A DNA stretch of 64,000 nt from Leeuwenhoekiella palythoae. Its GTDB lineage: Bacteria > Bacteroidota > Bacteroidia > Flavobacteriales > Flavobacteriaceae. This document shows positions 1-8,975 of this stretch, one piece after another. Each line of letters starts with the position of its first letter. Position 1 is the stretch's first letter. The notes under the pieces were generated by a model. It made no database searches and was not told the DNA's origin. It was given only the letters and a program-made list of their open reading frames with translations. The translations under genes were made by a program, and so were the position numbers. The stretch lies in NCBI RefSeq assembly GCF_900130045.1, contig NZ_FQXT01000002.1, positions 558,001 through 622,000 on the forward strand. The letters are read 5' to 3'.

Positions 1-200
1 ATTCCGGTTGCTAATCCCATAGCGATGGTAAAGAGTATAAATGCCAAAATCAGCAGGAGTACTCCGCTGATTTTGGATCTTATTGGGTATCGGTAAAACA
101 CTTGAGGTTTTACGTGCTTTTTTTTAGGTTGCATTTTAGTAGAAGTACTATACAACACATAAAAGCCGCAAATAAGTAGTGCTAATGCCAGATAACTCAT
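1..200 (-). CDS. small membrane protein, partial (DUF3325-like?)
   Basis: Reverse-strand reading frame open from an ATG at 198-200 to the window edge, so only the first 66 or so codons are visible. The peptide starts MSYLALALLICGFYVLY, then a Lys-rich loop (MQPKKKHVK), then a second hydrophobic segment (SGVLLLILAFILFTIAMGLATG): two membrane helices. The start ATG shares one base with the TAA stop of the DUF4198 gene (TAATG), which implies translational coupling. Two-helix proteins of the DUF3325 type often accompany siderophore receptors; the match is from memory and weak. Confidence 0.6.
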   Translation of the reverse strand, partial: MSYLALALLICGFYVLYSTSTKMQPKKKHVKPQVFYRYPIRSKISGVLLLILAFILFTIAMGLATG

Positions 201-919
201 TATAAATTACAATAGGTTGCGCAATGCCAGATAAACTCATAAGCATCTCCTTTGAACTTGCCGGGCACTTTTTCGTTATGCGTGATCTCTAAAATATATT
301 TAGTGTCAAAAGGCTTGTCAAAATTTAGATATCCTTGTTTATCTGTGGTAACTTTTTTAGTCCAAAGGTCTTTCATAGATAAAGTTCCTTCTCCTTCGGC
401 TAGTGGTTTTCCTTTGTAAAATACCTGTAATTTAACCGCATCAGCAGTATTGCTTATCTCTTTGATGATAAGTCCTTCAGTGTATTTTTTTACTTCTACA
501 GGCGTTTCAGTACCTACAAGCACCTGCTTGAACGACTGATATTCTGGTTTGAAAATCCCAAAATCATATTCGGTATAATCCAGCACATTGATGTTTCGGT
601 TTTCAAGATAAACCAGATAAGCGCCTTTTTCAGTAGGAGTGAACGCAGCTGCAAAATGATCTTTTTTTGCAGTGGTATTCAATTGCATTTTTTTCCCGGA
701 AGGATCAACCAACCAAAGTTTAAAGTCTGCAACATCTTTAAATGCATTGCCTTCAACTTCTTCGATTACTCCGTAGGTGTACTCACCAAAATAAACACGT
801 ACTTCCTGTTTTTTGTTTTGTTTGCCGGTCGCTGCTGTTTCTACCCATAAATAATGCGCTAAGGCTTTGTTTGAAGCGCTTAAGAACAACGCAAGGACTA
901 GAAGATAAACTGTTTTCAT
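200..919 (-). CDS. DUF4198 family periplasmic protein
   Basis: 239 aa with a clean signal peptide (residues 1-21, ending SNKALA) followed by the family's typical start HYLWVE. The rest is beta-rich, as in the Ig-like DUF4198 fold (old annotation: nickel/cobalt transport-associated). It ends with two cysteines (HCATYCNL) that could form a disulfide or bind metal. It lies 11 nt after the TonB receptor stop and is coupled by TAATG to the next gene, so these three form an operon. Inference: periplasmic partner in uptake of iron or another metal; the ligand is unknown. Confidence 0.7.
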   Translation of the reverse strand: MKTVYLLVLALFLSASNKALAHYLWVETAATGKQNKKQEVRVYFGEYTYGVIEEVEGNAFKDVADFKLWLVDPSGKKMQLNTTAKKDHFAAAFTPTEKGAYLVYLENRNINVLDYTEYDFGIFKPEYQSFKQVLVGTETPVEVKKYTEGLIIKEISNTADAVKLQVFYKGKPLAEGEGTLSMKDLWTKKVTTDKQGYLNFDKPFDTKYILEITHNEKVPGKFKGDAYEFIWHCATYCNL

Positions 920-930
920 AAAGCTTTTAA

Positions 931-3357
931 TTAAAAGTTATAGGTGAAATTAGCAAGCAAAGATCTTTGGTTTTGCGGGCTGATCGTTGACCATCCTTTA
1001 AAGTATTCTTTGTTTGTAATGTTGTCAAGTTTTAAGCTGATGCGAAAATCAGGAGTGCCATAAAAAACCGAAGCATTCAAGATGGTGTATTCTGGAATTG
1101 TGAAAGTTCCACCAAGGTTACGGTTGAAGATTTTGTTTTCGCTGGCGTAATTTCCACCAAAACCAAAGCCTAATCCATCAAGAGTACCTGAAGTCAACTG
1201 GTAGCTGGCCCAAAGATTGGCAAGGTTTTGAGGACCTGCACTTTCTGGACGTAAGCCTACAAAATCTGCAGCGCCTTCAGTCAACTCGCTGTCATTATAG
1301 CTGTAGCCTGCAATGATGTTTAAACCGTCTATAGGGTTTGCGATAAAGCTGGCTTCAAAACCTTTACTTTCCTGCGTTCCATCTTGCGTGTAGAAATAGT
1401 TGGTTGCATCAACATCTATACGCAAAGCGCGATCTTTAACTTGAATATCATAGTAGCTTAAAGTAGCGCTAAGTCTTCCGTTTAAAAGATTGAATTTAGT
1501 ACCTGCTTCAAATTGATTGGCGTGCTCAGGATCTAATGCGCGGTTGGTAGTTACACCATTGGTAACTTCGTCTACCGGCGCTACATTGCTAAAACCGTTC
1601 ATATAATTCGCAAAAACCGATACTTTATTAAGGATTGGCTGATAAACCACACCAAATTTAGGCGAAAGCGCAGTCTGCGCGTGGTTTGCATTACTAAAGC
1701 GATCTATACGTAAACTTGCCATCGCAGAAAGTTCTGGTAAAATGTTGATCACATCTGAAGCGTATGCGCTAAAAATTTCCTGTTCTGTTGTTGAAGGATT
1801 GATAGGGCTTCCGGCAAGTAATGCATCTGTACCCGGCTGATTTAAGATTCCGCTGTCATCGGTGTAATTTGCAGGATCTGTAATGCCTAAAACTTCTTCA
1901 TTAAACTCTTGAAGGTTATTACCAATGTAAATTCCACCGTTACTTACATAAGCCGAGTTGTTATTGATCACGTTGGTTTTTAAATAATCAAGACCTACAA
2001 CCATACGATTGCGCATAGTTCCTAGGTTAAAATCACCAATAAAATTCTGCTGAATGTCAGTAGCGATAGTTTCAGAATTTTGCTTGCTGATGTAACGGTT
2101 AAGCACAATTCCTTCGTCAACGGTTGTGTATTGAGTTCCTTCGTATAGATAAGAATAATACCCGTCAGATTTAGAATTAGAGCGTGAGAATGCTGTTTGT
2201 GATGTCCAGCTGTCGCTTAACTTATAATTCATTTGCCCTTGAAAACTATATGTAGGCGTATCTATATACAGATCATTTCCGGTGTAAGAGCGGTTGATAT
2301 CATAACCTAACTCGTCAATATTGGTTACACGTAAAGGAGCACCACGATCTAAGAACAACATCGTTTGGTTTGTGCTTCTTCCATTATAAAATTCAGTATT
2401 GATGTAAAATGATAGACGATCATTTACTTGATATGCAAGTGATGGAGCAAAGAAAAATGATTTTCTGAACCCGGCATCTTGATAGCTGTTTTGCGTGTGA
2501 TAAGCAGTATTTACACGTAAAGCAATATTTTTTTCTTTGCTTAACGTAGTATTCACATCTGCTGTTACACGATTTAGACCATAGCTTCCTGAAGTATATG
2601 ATACCGAACCGCCAAAGTCATAATAAGGTCTTTTTGTTGTGATGTTGATCAAACCACCATAAGATATGAGGCTGCTTCCATATAAAGTTCCTGAAGGACC
2701 TTTGATCACTTCAATACTTTCAATATTAGCAGGATCCGGACTTCCGTTAGTTAAGGCTGGTAATCCATTTACTAAAGTAGGCTGAACTGCAAAACCACGT
2801 AAAGAGTAATATCCTGCACCATCGTTACCACGACCGGTAGATTCCCAAAGCTTGTCAATACCCGGTGCGTTTTTAAGAGCATCGTCAAAGTTGGTTACGA
2901 TTTGCTCTTCAAGAAGGCTTGAAGTGATCGTGTTGTAAACCTGCGGATTTTCAATATCAGCCAATGGCATTTTTGAAACACTGACGCTCGTCTCGCGGGT
3001 AAACTTGTTATGTTTTTTACCATTTATGCTTACAACGCCTAACATTTCTTGAGCTTCAACAAGCTGAATAGTGCCAAGATCTTTTGTGTTATTTGCACTT
3101 ACTGAAACATCTACATAACGTGTTTGAAAACCAACGTAAGAGATACTTAAACGATATGCGCCGGCAGGCACACGGTTTAATTCAAAAGCACCGGTGTTAT
3201 CTGTAGTGGTGCCTAAGGTGGTTTGATTTAATTCTATTGTAGCTCCAGTTAGTGGAGTATTATTTTGGCTTGTTACCAAACCTTTTAGAGTAGCATCTTG
3301 TGCTGCTGCGCTTAAAGTAATTCCTAGAAAAAGGAGCACTTGTAAAAATTTACGCAT
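931..3357 (-). CDS. TonB-dependent siderophore-type receptor
   Basis: 808 aa outer-membrane receptor. Signal peptide 1-19 (SAAAQ), a carboxypeptidase-regulatory-like domain at about 22-100, a plug domain at about 125-235 (VEVIKGPSGTLYG), then a 22-strand type barrel ending in Phe (LLANFTYNF). Plug and barrel phrases resemble the FhuA/ferrichrome-type siderophore receptors. First gene of the operon with the DUF4198 and small membrane proteins; preceded by a near-perfect Bacteroidota promoter (separate entry). No Fur box was recognised with certainty. Substrate could be a siderophore or another metal chelate. Confidence 0.85.
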   Translation of the reverse strand: MRKFLQVLLFLGITLSAAAQDATLKGLVTSQNNTPLTGATIELNQTTLGTTTDNTGAFELNRVPAGAYRLSISYVGFQTRYVDVSVSANNTKDLGTIQLVEAQEMLGVVSINGKKHNKFTRETSVSVSKMPLADIENPQVYNTITSSLLEEQIVTNFDDALKNAPGIDKLWESTGRGNDGAGYYSLRGFAVQPTLVNGLPALTNGSPDPANIESIEVIKGPSGTLYGSSLISYGGLINITTKRPYYDFGGSVSYTSGSYGLNRVTADVNTTLSKEKNIALRVNTAYHTQNSYQDAGFRKSFFFAPSLAYQVNDRLSFYINTEFYNGRSTNQTMLFLDRGAPLRVTNIDELGYDINRSYTGNDLYIDTPTYSFQGQMNYKLSDSWTSQTAFSRSNSKSDGYYSYLYEGTQYTTVDEGIVLNRYISKQNSETIATDIQQNFIGDFNLGTMRNRMVVGLDYLKTNVINNNSAYVSNGGIYIGNNLQEFNEEVLGITDPANYTDDSGILNQPGTDALLAGSPINPSTTEQEIFSAYASDVINILPELSAMASLRIDRFSNANHAQTALSPKFGVVYQPILNKVSVFANYMNGFSNVAPVDEVTNGVTTNRALDPEHANQFEAGTKFNLLNGRLSATLSYYDIQVKDRALRIDVDATNYFYTQDGTQESKGFEASFIANPIDGLNIIAGYSYNDSELTEGAADFVGLRPESAGPQNLANLWASYQLTSGTLDGLGFGFGGNYASENKIFNRNLGGTFTIPEYTILNASVFYGTPDFRISLKLDNITNKEYFKGWSTISPQNQRSLLANFTYNF

Positions 3358-3391
3358 ACCTATTTAGATTAAATTAAAATTATTTTGAGCG

Positions 3392-3423
3392 CAAATGTAG
3401 TAGGTAGAATTAAAGGGTCAAAG
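3392..3423 (-). promoter_or_regulatory. Bacteroidota promoter of the TonB receptor operon
   Basis: Reading the minus strand, a TTTG/TTG (-33 element, 3419-3423) is followed after exactly 19 nt by TACATTTG (3399-3392), matching the TAnnTTTG -7 consensus. This puts the start of transcription near 3385, about 28 nt before the ATG at 3357. Confidence 0.7.
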
Positions 3424-3673
3424 TTTATTTAGATTTATTTTAAATAATTTTCTGTTTGTTAATTACAAGCTTAAAAAATTCGAACTTTTGAATTTCAGAG
3501 CTGTTTTGATTGAATATAAATTAAGTTATCGAGTAAATGGATGACAAGTTTATAACAGTTTAACAGTTGTCTTTTTGGCTTTCTGATTAGGATTTAGTCA
3601 AAAAAGGCATTAAGCAAATGTTATAAGTTGATGCTGAAATGTTAAGCTTTTCAACAGGCACCTCTTTTTATTT
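3424..3673. other. AT-rich intergenic region
   Basis: Divergent spacer between the TonB receptor and the PAP2 gene. Very AT-rich; apart from the promoter boxes at its two ends, no gene, hairpin or repeat was recognised. Confidence 0.5.
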
Positions 3674-3681
3674 TAATTTTG
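3674..3681 (+). promoter_or_regulatory. putative -7 box of the PAP2 gene
   Basis: TAATTTTG fits the TAnnTTTG -7 consensus. No convincing TTG -33 element lies about 20 nt upstream, so the call is weak. It would start a leader of about 75 nt before the ATG at 3762. Confidence 0.35.
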
Positions 3682-3761
3682 ACCGAATAGTCTAGTTGGA
3701 GTTTTCCATAATTTTTACAAAGAACTCTAACGAGCGGTATTCAATTCGTAAACCTGTACGT

Positions 3762-4652
3762 ATGCATAAAATTTTACCTCTGAGTCTTTTAATCCTTCTT
3801 TTTACTAGTCAAATGTCTTTTTCTCAGGAGGATACGGTTGAAGATCTTTTTGATAAACCCAACACTGCCAAAGAAAAAAATATATGGAATTACTTTACCT
3901 ATGATATGGGTAATGTATTTGCTGGCGTGGGGTTTGCCTATTCGCGTCCGTTGCATTGGCAAGGAGATGATTTTCTTAGATTAGGCGGTGTGGCCGCGGG
4001 AACCACCGGCCTCTTTTTACTTGATGACGAAATACGTCATAATTTTTTATCGCATAAAGATGACGTTCCTGATGTGTTGCTCAGTTATGGGCGCTATGCT
4101 GGGGCTCCACAAAACAATTATGGTTTAACCGGTGCAATTTATTTAACCGGGCTCGTTACCAAAAATGAGAAATTACGCCGCACCGGGGTTTTGATGATCT
4201 CTGCAGCAACAGCAGCCGGATTTTTACAGCAACTGAGTAAAACGTTGGTAGGGCGTGCACGACCGGGTGCGGGATTTGGTAACCACCATTTTAAACCTAA
4301 CGGAGGTTCTGCAGCGTATCGCTCGTTTCCTTCGGGTCACGCAGTATTGACGTTCACCACTTCGTATGCCATCGCCAAGCAGTTTGATAATAAATGGGTA
4401 AAAGGCGGAATTATAGCCGTGGGCTTGATCCCGGGATTAAGCCGCATTTATGAGGAAGCGCACTGGGCGAGTGACGTTGCGCTAAGTTGGGCGATGAGTG
4501 CTTTTATAGTGGAAGCCATCGACAAATATCTTGATCGTAAATATGACCAGAAATACAACCCTGATGAAGATGGAATGGCCATGAAAAAGTCAGATTTTGA
4601 ATGGAATCTGACCTTTGGAGGAAATCAATTGGGCGTTGTGTTTCAATTTTAA
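3762..4652 (+). CDS. PAP2 superfamily phosphatase
   Basis: 296 aa from the ATG at 3762; an upstream TTG at 3696 would add 22 residues before the signal peptide (MHKILPLSLLILLF...FSQ) and is unlikely. The three phosphatase motifs of the type 2 phosphatidic acid phosphatase/haloperoxidase family are visible: KTLVGRARP (motif 1), PSGH (motif 2) and SRIYEEAHWASD (motif 3), with the two catalytic histidines. Probable role: dephosphorylation of a lipid such as undecaprenyl pyrophosphate or phosphatidylglycerol phosphate at the periplasmic face. Followed directly by the DUF1206 gene. Confidence 0.85.
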   Translation: MHKILPLSLLILLFTSQMSFSQEDTVEDLFDKPNTAKEKNIWNYFTYDMGNVFAGVGFAYSRPLHWQGDDFLRLGGVAAGTTGLFLLDDEIRHNFLSHKDDVPDVLLSYGRYAGAPQNNYGLTGAIYLTGLVTKNEKLRRTGVLMISAATAAGFLQQLSKTLVGRARPGAGFGNHHFKPNGGSAAYRSFPSGHAVLTFTTSYAIAKQFDNKWVKGGIIAVGLIPGLSRIYEEAHWASDVALSWAMSAFIVEAIDKYLDRKYDQKYNPDEDGMAMKKSDFEWNLTFGGNQLGVVFQF

Positions 4653-5455
4653 ATGCTTACGTTCAGCGCTCTATTTTGAAATCAAAAAAAAACATCTATG
4701 CACGTCTAGGGCTTTTAACTAAAGCCTTATTTTTTCTATGCATAGGTGTGGTGACGGCTTTAGAGGCTTTTGGCCTTGGTGGTTTTAAAGCAGGCACTTC
4801 TACGTTGCTCAATGTGATTGTCAAAGAAGAGTATGGTAGAGCCATACTTATTCTTTTCGCTGCCGGGCTTTTTGGCTACGTGTTTTGGCGGGTATACGAG
4901 AGTATTGTAGATAACGAAAATTACGGAACCAGTCTTAACGGTCTTGCACAGCGCATCGCTTTCTGTTTTGGAGGCTTGGTTTATGCTTTTATTGCCTTAA
5001 ATGCGATTCAGGTGGCGCTGCAGGCTTCGGGCGTTTACTGGTTTTCTTCTTCAGATTTTCAAGATTTTATACACAGTGATTTGGGTTCTGTGGTGGTGCT
5101 TGGCGCTGCAATAGGTATGCTTGGCGGCACGTGCAATGAATTTTACATCGCATTCTCCCGAATCTTCACAAAGACCATACATTACGACAAAATTCCTGAT
5201 TCTTTTAAAAAGTGGGCTTTAACCTTTGGAATTGTCGGCTATGCAAGCCGAGGCTTTACGCTGGGAGTGGCTGCATTGCTGCTGCTTGATGCTGCCTTTA
5301 CCAACAGGGATATTTCTAGCGCCAATAAAGAAGCTGCTTTCACGTATATGCAGTATAATTTTGGTACGTTCATTTTAGGGATCATCGCTTTAGGTTTTAT
5401 TGTGTATTCCTTTTATGTTTTAGTCGAAGTGCGTTACCGAAAAATCTTCATGTAA
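4601..5455 (+). CDS. DUF1206 family membrane protein
   Basis: 284 aa with six hydrophobic segments arranged as three two-helix repeats, each starting near an ARLG/QRIAF/GYASRG signature followed by a glycine-rich helix, as in DUF1206. Function of the family is unknown. The only ATG lies inside the PAP2 gene (52-nt overlap in another frame); a TTG at 4676 would remove the overlap and give an N-terminus MKSKKNIYARLG, which looks more natural. Probably translated with the PAP2 gene; it ends at the shared terminator. Confidence 0.75.
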   Translation: MESDLWRKSIGRCVSILNAYVQRSILKSKKNIYARLGLLTKALFFLCIGVVTALEAFGLGGFKAGTSTLLNVIVKEEYGRAILILFAAGLFGYVFWRVYESIVDNENYGTSLNGLAQRIAFCFGGLVYAFIALNAIQVALQASGVYWFSSSDFQDFIHSDLGSVVVLGAAIGMLGGTCNEFYIAFSRIFTKTIHYDKIPDSFKKWALTFGIVGYASRGFTLGVAALLLLDAAFTNRDISSANKEAAFTYMQYNFGTFILGIIALGFIVYSFYVLVEVRYRKIFM

Positions 5456-5486
5456 AAAAGCTGCCCGAAAGAATATTTCAGACAGC
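5454..5486. terminator. bidirectional intrinsic terminator
   Basis: An 11-bp stem (5460-5470 with 5476-5486, two G-U pairs) with the loop GAATA. On the minus strand it is followed by six T (5459-5454). It lies between the convergent DUF1206 and S9 peptidase genes and suits the S9 gene best. Confidence 0.7.
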
Positions 5487-5514
5487 CTTTAGCATGTTTA
5501 GTTAGCTCTTTTAA

Positions 5515-7887
5515 TTACTTCTCTAATAAGCTTTCATTGAAGAGTTTTAAAATACGTTTGTATTCATCGGTCCAGCTGCTGGGTTCTATAAAACCATGAC
5601 TTTCTACCGGATAAACTGCCAGTTCCCAATTGTCTTTTCCTAACTCGATCAAACGCTGTGTAAGGCGCACCACGTCTTGAAAATGTACATTGGTGTCTAC
5701 CATTCCGTGTTCTATCAATAAATCTCCTTCTAAGCCTTCGGCGAAATAAATAGGCGAAGAGCGCTTGTAAGCGATAGGATCTTGAGAGGGCTCGTTAAGA
5801 ATATTGGCAGTATACCCGTGGTTATAATGTGCCCAATCAGTCACCGAGCGTAGTGCAGCTCCAGCTTTAAAAGTTTCCGGCTCATTGAATAATGCCATTA
5901 GTGTAATAAAACCACCATAGCTTCCGCCGTAGATGCCAACTTTTTCAGGGTCGATATCATAGTTTTCGATTAAATATTCAACGCCATCAACCTGATCAGA
6001 AAGATCTTTTCCGCCCATATGGCGATAAATTCCGGTTCTCCAATCGCGACCATAACCGGCGCTTGCGCGATAATCAATATCGATCACCGTGTAACCCAAA
6101 TCAGTCAACATATTGTTGAACATATATTCTCTAAAATAGCTTGACCACCACTTGTGTGCATTCTGTAAATAACCGGCACCGTGTACAAAAACCACCGCTG
6201 CGTTATTTTTTACAGAAGCTTCAGGAACATACAAACGTGCAGGCACCATAGCGCCATCGTCTGCTTTAAACATGATGTTCTCCGCTACGCGCCAATCATA
6301 AGATTGAAACGCTTCAGATTGCCCGGAAGTTAATTGCTGTGCATCTTTAGACGAACCAGTTTTCTTAAAGTACAATTCCCAAGGTTTATTGCTGAAGGAA
6401 TTGCGAATCGCCATATACTTTTCGTCAGGAGAAAGACTAACTTCGTTGTTTCCAGGGAGGTTGGTGAGCTTTTGCATCGTACCACCCATCACCGGCATTT
6501 TGTAAAAATGACGCTCTCCCGGTCCAATTTCAGATGTGGTCAAAAACCAAGATTTTTTATCATTAGACAAAACAGGATCAAACACTTCGTAATTACCTTC
6601 GGTCAGTGCTTTTTTGGTTCTTGTGGTTACGTCTAACAAATACAGGTGTGAATACCCGCTTGTCTCAGACTGAAAATAAATATGCTTATTGTCTGGTAAC
6701 CAACCTAAAGTTCCACCACCAAAAGACCAACCAATTCCGGGACCCGCGATCCAGGCTTCGTCGCGTTGACGGTCTAGGGTTTCAAGACTTCCGTTGTCAA
6801 GATTCAGCAATGCGATCCAGCGGTCTTTATTGTCTTTAGAGCGAATGTTTACGATGGCTTTGCTGCCATCTTCAGAAAAGATCGCTTGGGAAACAATCAC
6901 CTCGCGCTCTTTTTCTTCCCATTCTTTATCAGGATAATCTTTGGTATAATCGGGTAAATCGGTGATCCCCGGAAGCTTTGATGTGTCAACGCTATAAACC
7001 GTGTCTTTCTTAATGTTGTAAACTGCCAAAGAAGCTACGGTTTTATCTTCACCTACTTTACTGCGCGCGCGCAAGTTTTTGGTATATCCGCTCGCATCTA
7101 CATAATTGGGTACGTCAGTGCTTTCGCCGCGGTCACGTTCCATCAACATAATGGTGACAAAATCAGCTTTTGGGCTCACTTGCAATCCCGCTACTTGTTT
7201 ATCGCCGTGATAAAAGGTGTAGGGCTCAGGATCTGCGGTCATCTCGCGATAGGCTTTAGAAAGCGAATCTTGCTCCTCGCGCTCACGCACAATTTGCAAT
7301 AAACTCAAATTTTCATCTTTTAACCATTGGTTCTTTTCAGAAAGTTTTTCTTCTCGATCTTCTCGTGCTTTGCCTTCTTGAATGTTGGTCAGCTTTTTAA
7401 GCGTCCCAGTTTCTGTATTCAGCACATAGGCATTGTCATCATATTCGAACGCAATTTGCGCTTCGTCAGCTAAAAATGTGGGGTTTCCTAAGCGCCCACC
7501 AAGATTGACAAGTTCTTTAGAAGTATCTTTTTTCAGATCGTAAAGATGAAGTGCGCCGTCTTCAGAATATAACTTTATAGTTTTGTCCTGATTCCAAGTC
7601 CCATACGGACTGGTCATCGCTTTGCGCTCGGCGAGACTTACTTTTTGGATTTTGTCAAGATTTGAAACTTCGATCTTATAAAGACTGTCTGACGGATTTT
7701 CTTCAGGATTGTAATTGAAGTAAATGGTTTTACTCTGCGGCCCCCAATTAATCCGGTCAGGAAAAGTTCCCATCCATTTAGGGTCTTGCATAATTTTTTC
7801 TACCGAAAGTGCACTAGACTGTGCAAAAAGAGCCGTACTGCCTAAGGCTATAAAAGCAAAAAGCAAGGCGTGTAGTGTTTTGTTCAT
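5515..7887 (-). CDS. S9 family prolyl oligopeptidase-type peptidase
   Basis: 790 aa exported peptidase. Signal peptide 1-22 (ALFAQ), then a beta-propeller region (WD40-like repeats, about 60-520) and a C-terminal alpha/beta hydrolase domain. Catalytic triad visible: Ser656 in GGSYGG, Asp731 in GMVDTN, His764 in ESHGF. Similar to dipeptidyl/acylaminoacyl peptidases found in many Flavobacteria for periplasmic peptide use. Stand-alone gene, terminated at 5454-5486. A Lys/Glu-rich insertion at about 165-215 (EGKAREDREEKL and on) is probably a helical insert in the propeller. Confidence 0.88.
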   Translation of the reverse strand: MNKTLHALLFAFIALGSTALFAQSSALSVEKIMQDPKWMGTFPDRINWGPQSKTIYFNYNPEENPSDSLYKIEVSNLDKIQKVSLAERKAMTSPYGTWNQDKTIKLYSEDGALHLYDLKKDTSKELVNLGGRLGNPTFLADEAQIAFEYDDNAYVLNTETGTLKKLTNIQEGKAREDREEKLSEKNQWLKDENLSLLQIVREREEQDSLSKAYREMTADPEPYTFYHGDKQVAGLQVSPKADFVTIMLMERDRGESTDVPNYVDASGYTKNLRARSKVGEDKTVASLAVYNIKKDTVYSVDTSKLPGITDLPDYTKDYPDKEWEEKEREVIVSQAIFSEDGSKAIVNIRSKDNKDRWIALLNLDNGSLETLDRQRDEAWIAGPGIGWSFGGGTLGWLPDNKHIYFQSETSGYSHLYLLDVTTRTKKALTEGNYEVFDPVLSNDKKSWFLTTSEIGPGERHFYKMPVMGGTMQKLTNLPGNNEVSLSPDEKYMAIRNSFSNKPWELYFKKTGSSKDAQQLTSGQSEAFQSYDWRVAENIMFKADDGAMVPARLYVPEASVKNNAAVVFVHGAGYLQNAHKWWSSYFREYMFNNMLTDLGYTVIDIDYRASAGYGRDWRTGIYRHMGGKDLSDQVDGVEYLIENYDIDPEKVGIYGGSYGGFITLMALFNEPETFKAGAALRSVTDWAHYNHGYTANILNEPSQDPIAYKRSSPIYFAEGLEGDLLIEHGMVDTNVHFQDVVRLTQRLIELGKDNWELAVYPVESHGFIEPSSWTDEYKRILKLFNESLLEK

Positions 7888-8008
7888 AGAGAAGTCATTG
7901 AAATTTTAGTTGCGGTAAGTTACAGAATAGTTGCAAAAGCAATCGATTGGAATACTCTAAAAAAAGTACGGCTTAATTGTAAACTTGCTAATGGCAGAAA
8001 CCTTTTTA

Positions 8009-8100
8009 TTGGCACCGCCAAAGGGTTAAATATTCCGTCCCGATAACAACAGGGATGCCTAGAAATTGAAAATTTGTTTCTAAGCAATGCCTCTTGGGGT
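8009..8100. repeat. dispersed palindromic repeat E, copy 1
   Basis: Starts with the hairpin TTGGC-ACC-GCCAA (8009-8021), continues AGGGTTAAATA and TCCC...GGGA, contains TAGAAA...TTTCTA, and ends AATGCCTCTTGGGG. The same order of motifs recurs at 51257-51334. Its end abuts the promoter of the helicase-like gene. Confidence 0.6.
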
Positions 8101-8132
8101 TGGTCTGAGTTAGTTTACATCAACTATATTTG
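8100..8132 (+). promoter_or_regulatory. putative promoter of the DEAD-like ATPase gene
   Basis: TTG at 8100-8102 and TATATTTG at 8125-8132 (TAnnTTTG consensus) with a 22-nt spacer. The ATG is at 8156, giving a leader of roughly 15-20 nt. Confidence 0.5.
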
Positions 8133-8155
8133 CGTTCATTCCAGAAATACGCGTT

Positions 8156-8767
8156 ATGTCGTTTAAAAAATTGATAGAGCCCTTGAAAGAAACTTTGCAA
8201 CGCAAAGGCTTTACAGCTCCTTTACCTTTTCAGAAAAAGATCTTTTCAAAAATAAAAGGAGGTATGAGTATGTTTGCAATAGCTCCCGAAGGTTCCGGCA
8301 AAACCACTACTATTGTCATTAGCACAATTCAGAAATTGAAAGGAAAGGCTTTTGAAGACGCGCCGCGTGTGCTCATTTTTGTTAAAGACAAGCAAGCAGC
8401 TTTAGATCTTGAATCTGAATTTCACAGTTATACTCAAGGCACAGATCTTCGTGTTTATTGTGCATACGATGAGAAAAACATAGACGATCAACGCGATGAG
8501 ATTTATGATGGTACTGATATCGTCATTGCGACTCCTAAGCGCCTCAACAAGATTTTTTACCTAAACGGAATCAACCTCAATAAGCTAAAAATGTGCATAA
8601 TAGAAGACGCAGGTTTTGTTTTTAGAAACAGTAATCTTGCTGAAGTAACCCGCACGCCTGAAAGTATTGGGAAGTGTCAATACTTGGTTTTTGCAGAAGA
8701 ATTTGACAGCAGATTTGAGCGGTGGTTAGATAGTTTTATGTTCAACGCACCAATTATAAAAGCTTAG
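8156..8767 (+). CDS. one-domain DEAD/DEAH-like ATPase
   Basis: 203 aa, equal to the first RecA-like domain of a DEAD-box helicase and no more. Visible: Q-motif-like PLPFQKKIF at 23-30, Walker A APEGSGKT with Lys49, motif Ib ATPKRL at 125-130. The DEAD box is degenerate: EDAG at 150-153. The second RecA domain with the arginine finger is absent and the following DNA (8768-8975) does not encode it, so this is not a recent frameshift. Such short proteins recur in Flavobacteria; they may have lost helicase activity and act as RNA-binding or regulatory proteins. Confidence 0.7.
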   Translation: MSFKKLIEPLKETLQRKGFTAPLPFQKKIFSKIKGGMSMFAIAPEGSGKTTTIVISTIQKLKGKAFEDAPRVLIFVKDKQAALDLESEFHSYTQGTDLRVYCAYDEKNIDDQRDEIYDGTDIVIATPKRLNKIFYLNGINLNKLKMCIIEDAGFVFRNSNLAEVTRTPESIGKCQYLVFAEEFDSRFERWLDSFMFNAPIIKA

Positions 8768-8847
8768 AGGTTTTTTTGAATCGTATTTAAAACAAAAAAG
8801 CCTCACCATTTAAGGTAAAGCTTCTCAAAGGTTTCACTACAAAACCA

Positions 8848-8869
8848 GTTTTCGGTGTTACCCGAAAAC
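8848..8869. terminator. hairpin after the DEAD-like ATPase gene
   Basis: Perfect 8-bp inverted repeat GTTTTCGG (8848-8855) and CCGAAAAC (8862-8869) with a 6-nt loop, between the convergent ATPase and endonuclease-family genes. No clear T-run follows, so termination is only likely. Confidence 0.45.
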
Positions 8870-8975
8870 AACACAACTTCTTTATAAAGTACCGAAACGG
8901 GAGTTCGGATTAATTTCTTGAATAAAGCACAAAAGTAGTATTAGTTTTTGAATTTTTATTAGATAATTCAAAAAA

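Noticed and set aside
3696-3761. TTG-started extension of the PAP2 gene
   Set aside because: It would put 22 polar residues before a normal signal peptide that has its own ATG.
6334-6839. Antisense frames within the S9 peptidase gene
   Set aside because: Shadows of the peptidase coding strand; Cys/Arg-rich nonsense without domains.
8156-8975. Frameshifted full-length helicase
   Set aside because: The downstream DNA has no remnant of the second RecA domain in any frame.
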